A stretch of 64,000 nt of DNA from Thiorhodovibrio frisius (lineage in GTDB: Bacteria; Pseudomonadota; Gammaproteobacteria; Chromatiales; Chromatiaceae): contig NZ_CP121471.1 of NCBI RefSeq assembly GCF_033954835.1, forward strand, positions 2,660,501 to 2,724,500, written 5' to 3'. Shown one piece after another: positions 24,421 to 35,035 of this stretch (position 1 is the first letter of the stretch; every line of letters starts with the position of its first letter). A program made the position numbers and the translations under genes. Below the pieces are notes generated by a model. It was not told where the DNA came from. It worked only from the letters and a program-made list of their open reading frames with translations, and ran no database searches.

Positions 24421-26226
24421 CTAATTATCCTTGCCTGCTTTCAGCACTGCAAGAAAGGCGTCCTGTGGAATTTCCACCCGTCCGACTTGCTTCATGCGCC
24501 GCTTGCCGGCTTTTTGCTTTTCCAGCAGTTTGCGCTTGCGGGTCGCATCGCCTCCATAGCATTTGGCGGTAACATTTTTGCGCAGCGCCTTGACTGTGGT
24601 GCGGGCGATGATTTTGCTGCCTATGGCGGCCTGAATGGCGACCTCGAACATCTGCCGGGGAATGACCTCTTTCATGCGCTCGGTCAGATCGCGTCCGCGC
24701 TGCAGGGCATGATCGCGATGCACAATCAGCGACAGGGCGTCGACCTTCTCGCTGTTGATTAGCACCTCGAGCTTGACCAGATCGGCGGCCTGAAAGCGTT
24801 TCCATTCGTACTCAAAAGATGCATAACCACGGCTGACAGACTTTAGCCGGTCGAAGAAGTCCAGGACCACCTCATTGAGCGGTAACTCGAAGGTAGCCTG
24901 CACCTGGCCGCCGAGGAATTGAATCTGCTTCTGTACTCCGCGCTTTTCGATGCACAGGCTGATCACGCCGCCGAGGAGATCCTGCGGCACCAGAATATGC
25001 GCCTCGATGATGGGCTCGCGAATCTCGCGGACCTTGCTGGTCTCCGGCAGATTCGCCGGATTGTCCACCTTAATGATCTCACCGTCGTTGAGTTCGACCT
25101 CATAGACCACGGTCGGCGCCGTGGTGATGAGATCAAGATCGTACTCGCGCTCCAGGCGTTCCTGCAGAATCTCCATGTGCAGCATGCCGAGGAAGCCACA
25201 GCGGAAACCGAAGCCCAGCGCCTGCGAGGTTTCCGGCTCGTAGAAGAGTGCGGAGTCGTTTAGCCGCAGTTTGCGCAGTGCATCGCGCAGGTCTTCGTAG
25301 TCATCGGACATGACCGGATAAAGCCCGGCGAAGACGCGCGGGCGAATCTCACGAAAGCCGGGCAGCCGCTCGGGTGCCGGGCGCTCGGGCGAGGTGATGG
25401 TGTCGCCAACAGGCGCGCCGTCGATCTCCTTGATCCCGGAGATCAGATAGCCGACCTCACCGGCTTCAAGCCGCTCGCGCTCGAGCTTTTTGGGCGTGAA
25501 GACCCCAAGATTGTCGGCCTGATAAACGCGCCCGGTGCTCATGACCTGAATCTTTTGGCGCTTGGTAATGGCGCCATGGACTACTCGGATCAGCGACACC
25601 ACCCCGACATAGGAATCGAACCATGAGTCGATAATCAGCGCTTGCAGCGGGGCCGAACGGTCGCCCTGGGGCGGCGGCACCTTGGCCACCAGCATCTCGA
25701 GCAGATCGGGGATACCAAGGCCGGTCTTGGCGCTGACGTGCAGCGCATCCTCGGCATCGAGCCCGATGATTTCTTCGATCTCCTTGATCACCCGCTCTGG
25801 CTCGGCCGAAGGCAGGTCGATTTTGTTCAGAACCGGCAGGACTTCGAGGCCAAGATCGATCGCCGTGTAGCAGTTGGCGACGCTTTGGGCTTCCACTCCC
25901 TGGGCGGCATCGACCACTAAGAGCGCGCCCTCGCAGGCAGCGAGCGAGCGCGAGACCTCGTAGGAGAAATCGACATGACCCGGAGTGTCGATGAAGTTCA
26001 GCTCATAGATCTGGCCATCGCGCGCGGGGTAGTCCAGGGTGACGCTCTGCGCCTTGATGGTGATACCACGTTCACGCTCGAGATCCATAGAATCCAGTAC
26101 CTGGGCGGACATTTCCCTGTCCGTCAATGAGCCGCAATGCTGAATGAAACGGTCGGCAATGGTCGATTTGCCGTGGTCAATATGGGCAATAATCGAAAAA
26201 TTGCGGATTGCCTTGAGTTCTGCCAT
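24421..26226 (-). CDS. lepA: Elongation factor 4 (LepA)
   Basis: The 601-residue translational GTPase back-translocates or remodels stalled ribosomes. It shows G1 [14 protein letters not shown]3 DTPGHVDF, G4 NKIDLP and the LepA-specific C-terminal domain ([20 protein letters not shown], then GKRRMK). The start at 26226 ([19 protein letters not shown]) has AAGGA 8 bp upstream and fits the family start. An in-frame upstream ATG at 26259 is less likely. The lepA-lepB order is classical. Confidence 0.97.
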   Translation of the reverse strand: MAELKAIRNFSIIAHIDHGKSTIADRFIQHCGSLTDREMSAQVLDSMDLERERGITIKAQSVTLDYPARDGQIYELNFIDTPGHVDFSYEVSRSLAACEGALLVVDAAQGVEAQSVANCYTAIDLGLEVLPVLNKIDLPSAEPERVIKEIEEIIGLDAEDALHVSAKTGLGIPDLLEMLVAKVPPPQGDRSAPLQALIIDSWFDSYVGVVSLIRVVHGAITKRQKIQVMSTGRVYQADNLGVFTPKKLERERLEAGEVGYLISGIKEIDGAPVGDTITSPERPAPERLPGFREIRPRVFAGLYPVMSDDYEDLRDALRKLRLNDSALFYEPETSQALGFGFRCGFLGMLHMEILQERLEREYDLDLITTAPTVVYEVELNDGEIIKVDNPANLPETSKVREIREPIIEAHILVPQDLLGGVISLCIEKRGVQKQIQFLGGQVQATFELPLNEVVLDFFDRLKSVSRGYASFEYEWKRFQAADLVKLEVLINSEKVDALSLIVHRDHALQRGRDLTERMKEVIPRQMFEVAIQAAIGSKIIARTTVKALRKNVTAKCYGGDATRKRKLLEKQKAGKRRMKQVGRVEIPQDAFLAVLKAGKDN

Positions 26227-26300
26227 CAAAATGTCCTTAAGGGAATATCCTGCAACCAAGGGAAAGCCGTACCCTCCGGCGCGGCTGGGTGCTTGGTTTT

Positions 26301-27746
26301 CTAGTCCCCGTTGGCGGTTTCGTCATGGTCTGGAATGCCCAGCGGGTAGAACATGCGCCCGGCGCCGCGTTGGATAAGCACCGCCACCGGCCGGGCTGGT
26401 TCGGCCGCCGCCAGCAGCTCGCGGAAATGGGCCAGATCGCGCACATCCACGCCATCGAAGGCGAGAATTACATCACCCGGGCGCAGGCCGGCCTGCGCGG
26501 CCGGGCCAGATGCGACCTCTTCAATTAGCACCCCGCCCTCGGCCAGTTCGAAGCGGTCGCGCTGCTCCGCTGTCAGATCCGACAGCACCAAGCCGATGGC
26601 ATTGGCAGCGGTCTCCTCCGGCAAGGGCGCGCTGAGCTCCTCTTGGCCGTTCTCTGGCAATTCTGCCAGCAGCACCTCCAGGCTCAGCGGCTGGCCTTGG
26701 CGCAGCAGCTCAATTTTCGCCTTGTCGCCGACTTTGGCCATGCCCACCAAGGGGGGCAGATCGCCCGAGGTCACCACATCCTGACCATCGAAGCGCAAAA
26801 TCACATCCCCTGCCAGCACACCGGCCGCCGCTGCCGGACTGCCGGGCACTACCTGAGCGACCAGCGCCCCGCGTGGACGCGTCAGTGCGAAGGTCTCGGC
26901 CAATTCACGGGTGACATCTTGAATCAACACCCCCAGCCAGCCGCGCGTGACCCGGCCCTGGGTGCGCAACTGCTCGACTACATCCATGACTACCTCAATG
27001 GGGATAGCAAAAGACAGCCCCATGAAGCCGCCGGTGCGGCTGTAGATTTGGGAATTGACGCCGATGACCTGCCCGTCAAGATTAAACAGTGGTCCGCCCG
27101 AGTTGCCCGGATTGATGGCCACATCGGTCTGGATGAAGGGCACATAGTTTTCGCTTGGCAGGCTGCGGCCCTTGGCACTGACAATACCGGCGGTGGCTGA
27201 GTGCTCGAAGCCAAAGGGCGAGCCGATGGCCAGCACCCATTCGCCCACTTTTAGATTCGCCGCCTGGCCGATCTCAACCTGGGGCAGATCCTGAGCGTCA
27301 ACCTTAAGCAGTGCGATATCGCTGCGCTCATCGGCGCCGATCACGCTGGCGACAAATTCGCGTCTGTCGCTGGTGCGCACGATGATTTCCTCCGCCATCT
27401 CGACCACGTGGGAGTTGGTCACCACATAGCCGTCGGAGGAGATCAGAAAGCCCGAGCCGAGTGAGCGCCCTTCCCCGCCGAAGTCCGGCATCTCGCCCTC
27501 ATCGCCAAAAAAGCGGCGGAAAAAATCGTACAGCGGACTGTCCTCTGGCAGCGTATCGTCTTCGGCGCCCATGCCCGGAATCTCGCCATGATCGCTTTGG
27601 GAGCTGCTGATATTCACCACTGCCGGTCCGAACGTCTCGACCAGCACGGTGAAATCTGGCAAGGACTCGGCGCGCACGCCGGTGCCAGCGAACAAAAGCA
27701 CCACTCCCAGCCAGGCCGGTGCGAAAAAGGAAGGAACAAAGTGCAT
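26301..27746 (-). CDS. mucD: Periplasmic Do-family serine protease (DegP/MucD type)
   Basis: The 481-residue protein has a signal peptide ([20 protein letters not shown]...RAES) and a trypsin-like domain. His is in [12 protein letters not shown], Asp in [12 protein letters not shown] and Ser in [12 protein letters not shown]. Two PDZ domains follow (about residues 270-360 and 395-470). It degrades or refolds misfolded envelope proteins. It lies in the sigma-E cluster, as mucD does in Pseudomonas. The start at 27746 gives a proper signal peptide; an upstream extension to 27812 does not. I cannot separate DegP from DegQ types by sequence alone. Confidence 0.93.
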   Translation of the reverse strand: MHFVPSFFAPAWLGVVLLFAGTGVRAESLPDFTVLVETFGPAVVNISSSQSDHGEIPGMGAEDDTLPEDSPLYDFFRRFFGDEGEMPDFGGEGRSLGSGFLISSDGYVVTNSHVVEMAEEIIVRTSDRREFVASVIGADERSDIALLKVDAQDLPQVEIGQAANLKVGEWVLAIGSPFGFEHSATAGIVSAKGRSLPSENYVPFIQTDVAINPGNSGGPLFNLDGQVIGVNSQIYSRTGGFMGLSFAIPIEVVMDVVEQLRTQGRVTRGWLGVLIQDVTRELAETFALTRPRGALVAQVVPGSPAAAAGVLAGDVILRFDGQDVVTSGDLPPLVGMAKVGDKAKIELLRQGQPLSLEVLLAELPENGQEELSAPLPEETAANAIGLVLSDLTAEQRDRFELAEGGVLIEEVASGPAAQAGLRPGDVILAFDGVDVRDLAHFRELLAAAEPARPVAVLIQRGAGRMFYPLGIPDHDETANGD

Positions 27747-27877
27747 GGTGCCGCCTCGGGATTGCGAAAAACGCTCTGCGCAAAGGCCGGCGCCAGCCGG
27801 CAAAAACGCCAATTATACGTTGCCTGGGGCGCGACCCGAAGATTTCTGTGGCCAAATGATTGTTGGCAGCGGTTTGG

Positions 27878-29101
27878 TCAGTCGCGACAGTGCTCGTAAG
27901 AGTGCAGAAAAGTCTCAACTGTGCGCGGCCAACTGGTACCGGCAGGCAAGGATAACGCCGCTGCCACGGCAGGTTCGGGCGCAGTCTGCGGACCACCGAG
28001 CAACAACGGCATGGCTCCGATCAACCGCTCGCGCGGGTGGCGCAGCGACCACAGCGGATGCGCCTTTAGCCCCTGCGGCCCGAAGGCCGCCAGATTCGCG
28101 CTGAGACGCTCCGCCAGGCTGGTCCCCCAGCCCTGCCCCTTGCCCAAGTGCGGCTGGCAGTAGGATTCCCAACTCGGCAGCACACGCCCGGATCTCCAGT
28201 GCTCGAAGCGGCGCAGCGCATCCAGCCACAGCCAGGCCACCCGCGCCTGCCAGTCGAGCGGATGCCCTGCGCTGAAAGCGCGAATGTCGGTATCGCCATA
28301 GGCACGGTGGGCGAGTTCATAGAGCGTCATAAACTTGCGATGATGACGCTGATCCAGTGCTTCCAGGCGGGCGAGTTTTTCCGCATGCGCCGGATGATAG
28401 CGCCCGACCAGGGCCAGGCGCAGATCGCCACAGATCAGCACTGAGGCGATCAGATGGCGAAAAAACTGCTGTTGGTTGTCGCCGTCCAGATGGGTTCCCA
28501 GGCGCAGCCATTCCTGGTTGCGCAGCAGACCCTGCCCCTCCTCGACCAGCTGCCAAAGCCAGGCGCCCGGAGCCAGATGCTCGAAGGGCTGATCAGTCAT
28601 GCGTTCAATCACTCGCGCATCGCCGCGCAGTAAACGACCGCTCCAGCGCAGATCGGCCTGGGGGAAGGACAAGGGCTTAAGGTGCAACTGTTCCTCGCGA
28701 AACAGCCTGAATCGGATCGCTACGCCGGTTGTGGCCGTCAGAGCTGACGCGAGTTGGTTCAGTGTGTTGGCAACCGCCGTGCGCAGCGGTTGGTCGCTGC
28801 GCCCGAGGATGACCGCGTATTCGTAGCAGTCGGCGATTTCTTTCCCATCGTGCCCGCGCAGCCGCACGCCTTCGCCGCGCCCATAGGCACCGCACAGCAA
28901 CAGGGCGCGAAATTCGTCTGGCGGCATCAGCGCCAGCACCTGATTGGCAATGCGCTGCTGGTCGGTGGCGATACGCCGCTCGAAGCCGATGGTGCCGGAG
29001 AGCGAAAAACGCTTGCGCCGCCGTGCCGGGAAAGGCGCGTCGGCCATGCCGGTGCCACAGCGATCAGAAGGAGCGAAGCGGCGCTTGAGTCGTGCGATCA
29101 T
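27878..29101 (-). CDS. Uncharacterised protein, degenerate nucleotidyltransferase-like motif
   Basis: I cannot assign this 407-residue protein. Residues about 65-100 (LLLCGAYGRGEGVRLRGHDG, then CYEYAVILGR) resemble the hG-x-GRGEG...DhDhhh start of DNA-polymerase-beta-type nucleotidyltransferases. However, Tyr and Glu stand where the metal-binding Asp pair would be expected. The rest is helix-rich and Trp-rich (for example WLWLDALRRFEHWRSGRVLP). The start at 29101 (MIARLKRRF) avoids overlap with rseC. It sits between rseC and mucD on the same strand, so it is probably part of the sigma-E operon. A link to envelope stress is inferred from position only. Confidence 0.6.
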   Translation of the reverse strand: MIARLKRRFAPSDRCGTGMADAPFPARRRKRFSLSGTIGFERRIATDQQRIANQVLALMPPDEFRALLLCGAYGRGEGVRLRGHDGKEIADCYEYAVILGRSDQPLRTAVANTLNQLASALTATTGVAIRFRLFREEQLHLKPLSFPQADLRWSGRLLRGDARVIERMTDQPFEHLAPGAWLWQLVEEGQGLLRNQEWLRLGTHLDGDNQQQFFRHLIASVLICGDLRLALVGRYHPAHAEKLARLEALDQRHHRKFMTLYELAHRAYGDTDIRAFSAGHPLDWQARVAWLWLDALRRFEHWRSGRVLPSWESYCQPHLGKGQGWGTSLAERLSANLAAFGPQGLKAHPLWSLRHPRERLIGAMPLLLGGPQTAPEPAVAAALSLPAGTSWPRTVETFLHSYEHCRD

Positions 29102-29111
29102 GCGCGCAAAA

Positions 29112-29657
29112 TCAGGTCCGCAGGTGATGGGTCTGGAGGCTGACCAAAGGCGCACTGCCCGGCCCTGAACCCGTTTCATTTGGGGGTTGATTTGCGGACT
29201 CGGCTGGCGGCTCGGCTCGCCCAAGCAGCACTGCGCGGTAGCGCGGGTCGCCACGCAGACGGCGGCTGTAGTCAGCCACCCAGCGCAAACTTAGCGCAAA
29301 ACCCAACACACCGCCCCCCAGAGACCATGACTGCGCGCCCGGCCATTGGCGCCAGTCGGCCAGCTCCAGCGCCAGCGCAGCCCCCAACAGTAACCCGAGC
29401 AGCGGAACCAGATAGGCCACCACGGCGGCGCGCAACAACACAGCATCGGCAACGCCGAGTATCACGCGCTCACCCACCCGCGCGCCTATGGCGTTTGTAA
29501 CCCGCAGACGGACTGGACGGCGCCCGAGAAAGCGATCAATCAGCGAGGTACCGCAAGCACCCTTGACTCCACAATGGTCGCAGGTCGCACGACGCTGGGG
29601 TTCCACCTCGGCAAAGCGGTCATCAACGGCGATGACGATGGCCTGTTCCTCGATCAT
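29112..29657 (-). CDS. rseC: SoxR-reducing / sigma-E factor accessory protein RseC
   Basis: The 181-residue RseC/MucC protein has an N-terminal Cys-containing segment (QRRATCDHCGVKGACGTSLI). Two membrane helices follow (about residues 75-125: VLLRAAVVAYLVPLLGLLLG; WSLGGGVLGFALSLR). The family modulates sigma-E activity and, in E. coli, takes part in SoxR reduction. The C-terminal 40 residues are polar and longer than in E. coli. It overlaps the end of rseB by 4 bp, so the genes are coupled. Confidence 0.92.
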   Translation of the reverse strand: MIEEQAIVIAVDDRFAEVEPQRRATCDHCGVKGACGTSLIDRFLGRRPVRLRVTNAIGARVGERVILGVADAVLLRAAVVAYLVPLLGLLLGAALALELADWRQWPGAQSWSLGGGVLGFALSLRWVADYSRRLRGDPRYRAVLLGRAEPPAESANQPPNETGSGPGSAPLVSLQTHHLRT

Positions 29658-30889
29658 GGCAACTCCTGACGCCCTTCTCCGGCGTCGCTTGCGGACGGGA
29701 CGGGCCGGTCTTCCACTGAGCCGGAAGAATCGAGCGGGGCCTGATCGGTCAGGGGCTGATCAGGCCCGGCATCGATAGCATCAAGCAGCGCTGCCAGAGT
29801 GGTTGGCGGTACCTCGCCGACGGCGGTGATTTGGTGATCAGCGACTCTCTTGCCAGCAGCATGAATAGCCGCCATCTGCGTCTGCCCGAGCAGACCGGCC
29901 TGGTCGCCTGGCTCGACATAGATGGAGATCGAGGCCAGGCCATCGCTGAACAGAAAATACTCGACCGGGGCATCGCTGTCGGATTCAATCCACTCGTGAG
30001 CATACAAAGCAAAGCCCGCAGGCAATTGACCGAAGTGCCAGCGTGATCGGGCTTGGATTGCGGTGCCGGGCGCGTCGGCCAGCGATGCAGCGGCCGGTTT
30101 GGAGTTTATAGCGGGCGATGGAGTCGCTTGTGCCGAGTCAGCGGCGGCAACGCCATTCAGTCCCGCAGCCGACTCGCCCTCCTTGTTCGAGCGCAAATGC
30201 ACGTCGGTAAACATGAGTTGCTGGATTGGGTGGCCTTGCTCATCAATCAGAGCCGTGCGCAAGGGCAGCGCCGTTTCCCGATCGATGGAGAAACGATAAC
30301 CATAGCGCAGATCATCCCTGGGCATGACATCCACCACATCTGCCGCGCGTCCGGCAACTCGGGTCTTCTCAAGCAGGCTGAAACGATAATGCGCGGCCAA
30401 CTGGCGCCAATCAGGCGGCAATATCTGGTGCGGGGGGCCGGGCGTGCCATCCCGGCGGGCGCGATTGAGCAGGACCGACTGGCCACCGGACAGCAAACAG
30501 GCCACGGCCCCGCCGCTGCGACCCATGGTGCGAACAGGGCCATTCAGTGTCAGCAGGCTCTCTTGTGACACGCCGTTGTTATAGTAATGAACAATGTGCA
30601 TCGCCGAGAGGACATCGCCAAACTGATAAACGAAAGTGCCCTCGAAATTGGTTGTCTTCAGCGCCCCTGCCATGCGCTCGAGCAGCGCAAAAGAGCGCTC
30701 GGCATCAGAGTCCACCACAACTGGTGGCGCGGATGGTGACCCGAGGACCGACTGACCCGGAAAAGCGGTGAGGAGGGCAGCTAGCAGAGCGACTGGCAAA
30801 CCGGTTGGCCCAAGATGGCCAACAAAGCGAGAAATACGCCTTGTCCGGGACACAGCGTCCTGCCTGATCTTGACATTGCCTGCGAGCAT
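29654..30889 (-). CDS. rseB: Sigma-E regulatory protein RseB (MucB)
   Basis: The 411-residue periplasmic protein binds the anti-sigma factor RseA and senses mislocalised lipoproteins or LPS. The MucB/RseB domain starts after the export signal with SFALLERMAGALKTTNFEGT, then FVYQFGDVLSAMHIVHYYNN. The second domain ends with EYFLFSDGLASISIYVEP. A Ser/Ala/Pro-rich insertion (about residues 230-280) and a long Pro/Ser tail make it larger than E. coli RseB (318 residues). The start is uncertain: the ATG at 30889 gives a long basic leader before the hydrophobic stretch VALLAALLTAFPGQ. It follows rseA on the same strand. Confidence 0.9.
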   Translation of the reverse strand: MLAGNVKIRQDAVSRTRRISRFVGHLGPTGLPVALLAALLTAFPGQSVLGSPSAPPVVVDSDAERSFALLERMAGALKTTNFEGTFVYQFGDVLSAMHIVHYYNNGVSQESLLTLNGPVRTMGRSGGAVACLLSGGQSVLLNRARRDGTPGPPHQILPPDWRQLAAHYRFSLLEKTRVAGRAADVVDVMPRDDLRYGYRFSIDRETALPLRTALIDEQGHPIQQLMFTDVHLRSNKEGESAAGLNGVAAADSAQATPSPAINSKPAAASLADAPGTAIQARSRWHFGQLPAGFALYAHEWIESDSDAPVEYFLFSDGLASISIYVEPGDQAGLLGQTQMAAIHAAGKRVADHQITAVGEVPPTTLAALLDAIDAGPDQPLTDQAPLDSSGSVEDRPVPSASDAGEGRQELP

Positions 30890-30902
30890 GGCCTCGACCA
30901 CT

Positions 30903-31697
30903 CTAGGGTTGAACCTGGTAGCCGACCAGGGTGGCATAGGGCAGAAACCCTTTGATGCCGGAGGCCGAGACACGCTCTTGGTGCCCGACCAACAGGTGGG
31001 TAAGCTTGGAGGTCAGGAGTGGCTGGCTGGCGCCCCGGGGCGCGACTTCACCAGCGCCGAAACCGCCAACCGGCAGGCTGACAATGCCGGACTCAGGGCG
31101 CGGTTCAGACGATGCTGCCCTCCGCCCAGCTGCCCCTGATTGTGCGAGCGGGGACAGTGACGCGGGAAATGCCGCCACTAGCGGCAAATTGCCAGGATCA
31201 ACCGCGACTGGTGGCAAACTCTCTGGTGGCAAGCCCTCTGGCAGCAGAGTTGTCAGCCCGAGTGCTGCCAACCCGGCCAGAGCGGCGCCGGTCAGGGCTA
31301 GCCGGGTGGTTGTAGGTGGCTTGATTCCGGGGTTTTGCCTGCCACCGATTCCGATACCATTAATCACAGAGGCAATGTTTCCGATGCCACGGATTGCCCA
31401 ATTAGATACCCCGCTTGTCTTTGCCACTTCCGTCATGCTAGCGGCTTTGGTGGCCGCATGTGTCTGTTCAGGGTTGTCGCATTCAAGGCGCTCGCTCACC
31501 CGAGCGGCAATCCCGTGGTAATCCGCGCGCACGGACTCTCCGCGCAGCGCGCCGCGAATCAAATGATAACGCCCCCAGCGCGCGCGCAGTCCGGCATCCT
31601 GATCCAAGTGCGTCAGCGCGGCATTGACCCGGGACAAATCGCTGTCCTGATCGAGCAGGATCGATAACTCTTCTTCTGCAGGGAGCTGTTCATGCAT
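30903..31697 (-). CDS. rseA: Anti-sigma-E factor RseA (MucA)
   Basis: The 264-residue inner-membrane anti-sigma factor begins with a cytoplasmic domain, MHEQLPAEEELSILLDQDSD then RARWGRYHLIRGALRGESVR, which fits the RseA N-terminus that holds sigma-E. A single membrane helix follows near residues 140-160 (RLALTGAALAGLAALGLTTL). The periplasmic part contains a Leu/Pro-rich stretch unlike the short E. coli RseA (216 residues). Regulated cleavage after RseB release frees RpoE. The start at 31697 is preferred; the gene follows rpoE by about 40 bp. Confidence 0.92.
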   Translation of the reverse strand: MHEQLPAEEELSILLDQDSDLSRVNAALTHLDQDAGLRARWGRYHLIRGALRGESVRADYHGIAARVSERLECDNPEQTHAATKAASMTEVAKTSGVSNWAIRGIGNIASVINGIGIGGRQNPGIKPPTTTRLALTGAALAGLAALGLTTLLPEGLPPESLPPVAVDPGNLPLVAAFPASLSPLAQSGAAGRRAASSEPRPESGIVSLPVGGFGAGEVAPRGASQPLLTSKLTHLLVGHQERVSASGIKGFLPYATLVGYQVQP

Positions 31698-31738
31698 AGC
31701 GACAAATGACCGGGCTGTCTGTGATTGGAGCAATGGGA

Positions 31739-32311
31739 TTACAGCAATGGACGCAAGTGTTTATCGATCGCCTCGCGGGCGCGGAAAATCCGCGAGCGGA
31801 CGGTACCAATCGGACAATCCATGGCCTCGGCAATCTCCTCGTAGCTCATGCCTTCAAGCTCGCGCAATACGATGGCCGTGCGCAAATCGTCCGGCAGGGA
31901 ATCAAGCGCGCGCTGCACGGTGCGGGCAATTTCATCAGTCAGCAGTTCGCGTTCAGGCGTTGCGTGGTCGCGCAGGCGGATGCCGGCGTCCATCTGCTCC
32001 GCCGTTTCGGCGTCGATATCTTCTCCCGGCGGACGCCGGCCTTGTGCGACCAGATAATTTTTGACCGTGTTGATCGCAATGCGGTAAATCCAGGTATAAA
32101 AGGCGCTGTCGCCGCGAAAACTCGGCAAGGCGCGATAGGCTTTGATGAAAGCCTCCTGGGTGACATCCAGCACCTCGGCGCTGTCGCGCAGATAGCGCGC
32201 GATCAGGCCCGCCACCCGCTGCTGGTACTTGAGCACCAGAAGATCAAAGGCGCGCTTGTCGCCCTGTTGCGCACGCACCACCAAAGCCTGATCGACTTCG
32301 CGTTCAGACAC
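31739..32311 (-). CDS. rpoE: RNA polymerase sigma factor RpoE (AlgU)
   Basis: The 190-residue ECF sigma factor directs transcription of envelope-stress genes. Region 2 (QQRVAGLIARYLRDSAEVLD, then VTQEAFIKAYRALPSFRGDS and AFYTWIYRIAINTVKNYL) and region 4 (LPDDLRTAIVLRELEGMSYE, EIAEAMDCPIGTVRSRIFRA) are complete and close to E. coli RpoE and Pseudomonas AlgU. It heads a cluster of its own regulators and is divergent from nadB, as in enterics. A GAACTT-N17-TCAAT element upstream suggests autoregulation. Confidence 0.97.
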   Translation of the reverse strand: MSEREVDQALVVRAQQGDKRAFDLLVLKYQQRVAGLIARYLRDSAEVLDVTQEAFIKAYRALPSFRGDSAFYTWIYRIAINTVKNYLVAQGRRPPGEDIDAETAEQMDAGIRLRDHATPERELLTDEIARTVQRALDSLPDDLRTAIVLRELEGMSYEEIAEAMDCPIGTVRSRIFRAREAIDKHLRPLL

Positions 32312-32352
32312 CGGATTTTCCCCGCTGGCCCGTCCTTGCCAGTGCTGATGCC

Positions 32353-32380
32353 ATTGACACCCACCCGCTTACAAAAGTTC
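32353..32380 (-). promoter_or_regulatory. Putative sigma-E-dependent promoter of rpoE
   Basis: On the minus strand GAACTT (32375-32380) is followed after 17 bp by TCAAT (32353-32357). This is close to the ECF consensus GAACTT-N16/17-TCnnA. It lies about 40 bp before the rpoE start, fitting the known autoregulation of this gene. Confidence 0.55.
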
Positions 32381-32644
32381 GCCCAACCGATTCGCCGCAT
32401 CAGGAGGTTGCTAAGGCAATCGATACTGCCCGCGCGCAGCGCTCCGGCCACCCTTGCCTTGGCGGGCAAAGGGTAAATCGCGCATTATACTGATCAGACA
32501 GAGTGACCGCGACTGAGGCTGACGGATTTCGCCAGAGCGATTTCGCCAGACTGGCCGATCAGCCCTGTCGCCCAAACCGCTCTGCCAGAGCGCTTAACCA
32601 GACAATTCGCGCAAATCATTCGCCACGCTTGGGGCCAGATCGCC

Positions 32645-34276
32645 ATGTCCACCACCATTCGACATGATGTACTTATCATCGGCAGCGGAGCCGCTGGTCT
32701 CAGCCTGGCGCTGCGCCTGCGCCAGGATATCGACGTGGCCGTGCTGGCCAAACGCGGCCTGCCGGAAGGCAACACCCTTTATGCCCAAGGCGGCATTTCC
32801 GCCGTACTAGCCGCCGATGACTCGCTTGAATCCCACGTGCAGGACACCCTGCGCGCTGGCGCCGGGTTGTGTGATCGCGACATCGTCGAGCTGGTGGTCA
32901 AGCACGGTCCCGACAACATCCGCTGGCTCATCCAGGAAGGGGTGGAATTCACCCGTGAGCCGGGCAGCGAGACCGAAGACGGCTATCACCTCACACGCGA
33001 GGGTGGCCATACCCATCGACGGGTGGTGCATGCCGCCGACGCCACCGGGCGTGCCGTGGCAGCCACACTCGAAAAGGCCGCCCGTGAGCGCGCCAACATC
33101 CAGCTGTACGAGCACCACACCGCCATTGATTTAATCACCGCCAATCGCCTTGGGCGGGATGATAACCGCTGCCTGGGCGCCTATGTGCTTGACAACCAAA
33201 GCGGTGAAGTGCGCACCATGCTGGCGCGCTTTGTGGTCCTAGCCAGCGGCGGGGCGAGCAAGGTCTATGTCTACACCAGCAATCCGGACGTAGCCACTGG
33301 CGACGGCATTGCCATGGCTTGGCGCGCCGGCTGCCGGGTGGCGAACATGGAGTTCATGCAGTTCCACCCCACCTGCCTGTATCACTCCAAAGCCAAGTCC
33401 TTTCTGATCAGCGAGGCCCTGCGCGGCGAGGGCGCCCATCTGCTGTTGCCCAATGGCGAGCGCTTCATGCAGCGCTTTGATGAGCGCGCCGAACTTGCCC
33501 CGCGCGACATTGTCGCCCGCGCCATCGACCGCGAGATCAAACGCATCGGCAGCAAATTCGTGCTGCTCGATATCTCGCACAAGCCTGCTGATTTTATCAT
33601 TGAGCATTTCCCCACCATCCACGCCCGCTGCCTGGAGTTGGGGCTCGACATCACCAAGGACCCAATCCCGGTCGTGCCAGCGGCCCACTACACCTGCGGC
33701 GGCGTGCTAACCGATGCCCAAGCGCGCACCGATGTGCCTGGCCTCTACGCCATCGGCGAGACGGCCTATACCGGCCTGCATGGCGCCAACCGCATGGCGA
33801 GCAATTCGCTGCTGGAATGCCTGGTGTTCGGTGAGCTGGCCGCTGCGGACATCGAACGCCTGATGATCGCCTGGGAGCACCCGCCCGAGGTGGCGGACTG
33901 GGATGCCAGTCGCGTGACTGAGCCCGATGAGGAAGTGGTGATTTCCCACAACTGGGAGGAACTGCGTCGGTTCATGTGGGATTATGTCGGCATTGTGCGC
34001 ACCAACAAACGTCTGATACGCGCCCGGCGGCGCATCGACCTGCTGCGCTCCGAGATCATTGAGCACTACAGCAATTTCCGGGTCAACCCCAACCTGCTCG
34101 AACTGCGCAATCTAGTCGAGGTGGCCGATCTCATCGTTCAGTCCGCCTACCGTCGGCGCGAAAGCCGCGGCCTGCACTACACGCTCGACTTCCCGCACCT
34201 CGACCCACTCCAGCGCTCGCCGACCGTCCTGATCCCTGATCGCTACCGGCCACGCACGCCGGGAAAGGCCGATTGA
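32645..34276 (+). CDS. nadB: L-aspartate oxidase
   Basis: The 543-residue flavoenzyme oxidises L-aspartate to iminoaspartate, the first step of NAD synthesis. It has the FAD-binding [17 protein letters not shown] at residues 8-24 and [14 protein letters not shown]. Later segments are [39 protein letters not shown] and [17 protein letters not shown]. The C-terminal helical domain is complete. It is divergent from rpoE with about 330 bp between them. The following carbonic anhydrase gene starts 66 bp later on the same strand. Confidence 0.97.
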   Translation: MSTTIRHDVLIIGSGAAGLSLALRLRQDIDVAVLAKRGLPEGNTLYAQGGISAVLAADDSLESHVQDTLRAGAGLCDRDIVELVVKHGPDNIRWLIQEGVEFTREPGSETEDGYHLTREGGHTHRRVVHAADATGRAVAATLEKAARERANIQLYEHHTAIDLITANRLGRDDNRCLGAYVLDNQSGEVRTMLARFVVLASGGASKVYVYTSNPDVATGDGIAMAWRAGCRVANMEFMQFHPTCLYHSKAKSFLISEALRGEGAHLLLPNGERFMQRFDERAELAPRDIVARAIDREIKRIGSKFVLLDISHKPADFIIEHFPTIHARCLELGLDITKDPIPVVPAAHYTCGGVLTDAQARTDVPGLYAIGETAYTGLHGANRMASNSLLECLVFGELAAADIERLMIAWEHPPEVADWDASRVTEPDEEVVISHNWEELRRFMWDYVGIVRTNKRLIRARRRIDLLRSEIIEHYSNFRVNPNLLELRNLVEVADLIVQSAYRRRESRGLHYTLDFPHLDPLQRSPTVLIPDRYRPRTPGKAD

Positions 34277-34342
34277 GTTCGGAAGCAGCAATTTATGGGA
34301 GTTCAGTGAGTTCGGGCCGAACCCGCAAGCCCCAGAGGACTA

Positions 34343-34999
34343 ATGTTGAAAACACTGCCCCACCTCTTCAAGAATAACCGCGCTTGGGCCGAAGGCATCA
34401 AGCAGCGCGACCCGGAGTTTTTCCCCCGGCTTGCCTCTCAGCAGTCACCGCGCTATCTGTGGATCGGTTGCGCCGACAGCCGAGTACCGGCGAATGAGAT
34501 CGTCGGGCTGCCACCGGGCGAGGTCTTCGTTCACCGTAACATCGCCAATGTGGTGGTCCATACCGACCTCAATTGCCTCTCGGTCATTCAATACGCGGTT
34601 GACGTGCTACAGGTCGAGCACATCATTGTCTGCGGGCACTACGGCTGCGGCGGCGTCAAGGCCGCGCTCGACACCCACGACCATGGCCTGATCGACAACT
34701 GGCTGCGCCATATCCGCGATGTCGGCCGCTTCCATGCCGATGAACTGGCAACGCTCAGCGACCCTCAGCGCCTCGACCGCCTGTGCGAGTTGAATGTGAC
34801 CGAGCAGGTGACCAACGTCTGTAACACTACCATCGTCAAGAATGCCTGGAAAAAGGGCCAACGACTGGTCGTCCACGGCTGGACCTACAGCATCGGCGAC
34901 GGCATCCTGCGCCAGCAAGTCCCGGAGATTGACTCTTTCGCCGGCCTGGCAGCCGCCCGCTGCGACGATGCCGGTTGGATTGTCGAAGCCCCGCGCTGA
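34343..34999 (+). CDS. can: Beta-class carbonic anhydrase
   Basis: The 218-residue cytoplasmic zinc enzyme interconverts CO2 and bicarbonate. Zinc ligands are Cys43 in [12 protein letters not shown], His99 and Cys102 in [14 protein letters not shown], with the Asp-Arg dyad in ADSR. Length and motifs match E. coli Can. In an autotroph it would supply CO2 or bicarbonate to carboxylases. It is followed 36 bp later by the DUF3050 gene, so the two may share a transcript. Confidence 0.95.
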   Translation: MLKTLPHLFKNNRAWAEGIKQRDPEFFPRLASQQSPRYLWIGCADSRVPANEIVGLPPGEVFVHRNIANVVVHTDLNCLSVIQYAVDVLQVEHIIVCGHYGCGGVKAALDTHDHGLIDNWLRHIRDVGRFHADELATLSDPQRLDRLCELNVTEQVTNVCNTTIVKNAWKKGQRLVVHGWTYSIGDGILRQQVPEIDSFAGLAAARCDDAGWIVEAPR

Positions 35000-35035
35000 T
35001 ATTCCAGCAACCATTCCCAGCTATCGCGATCACAC

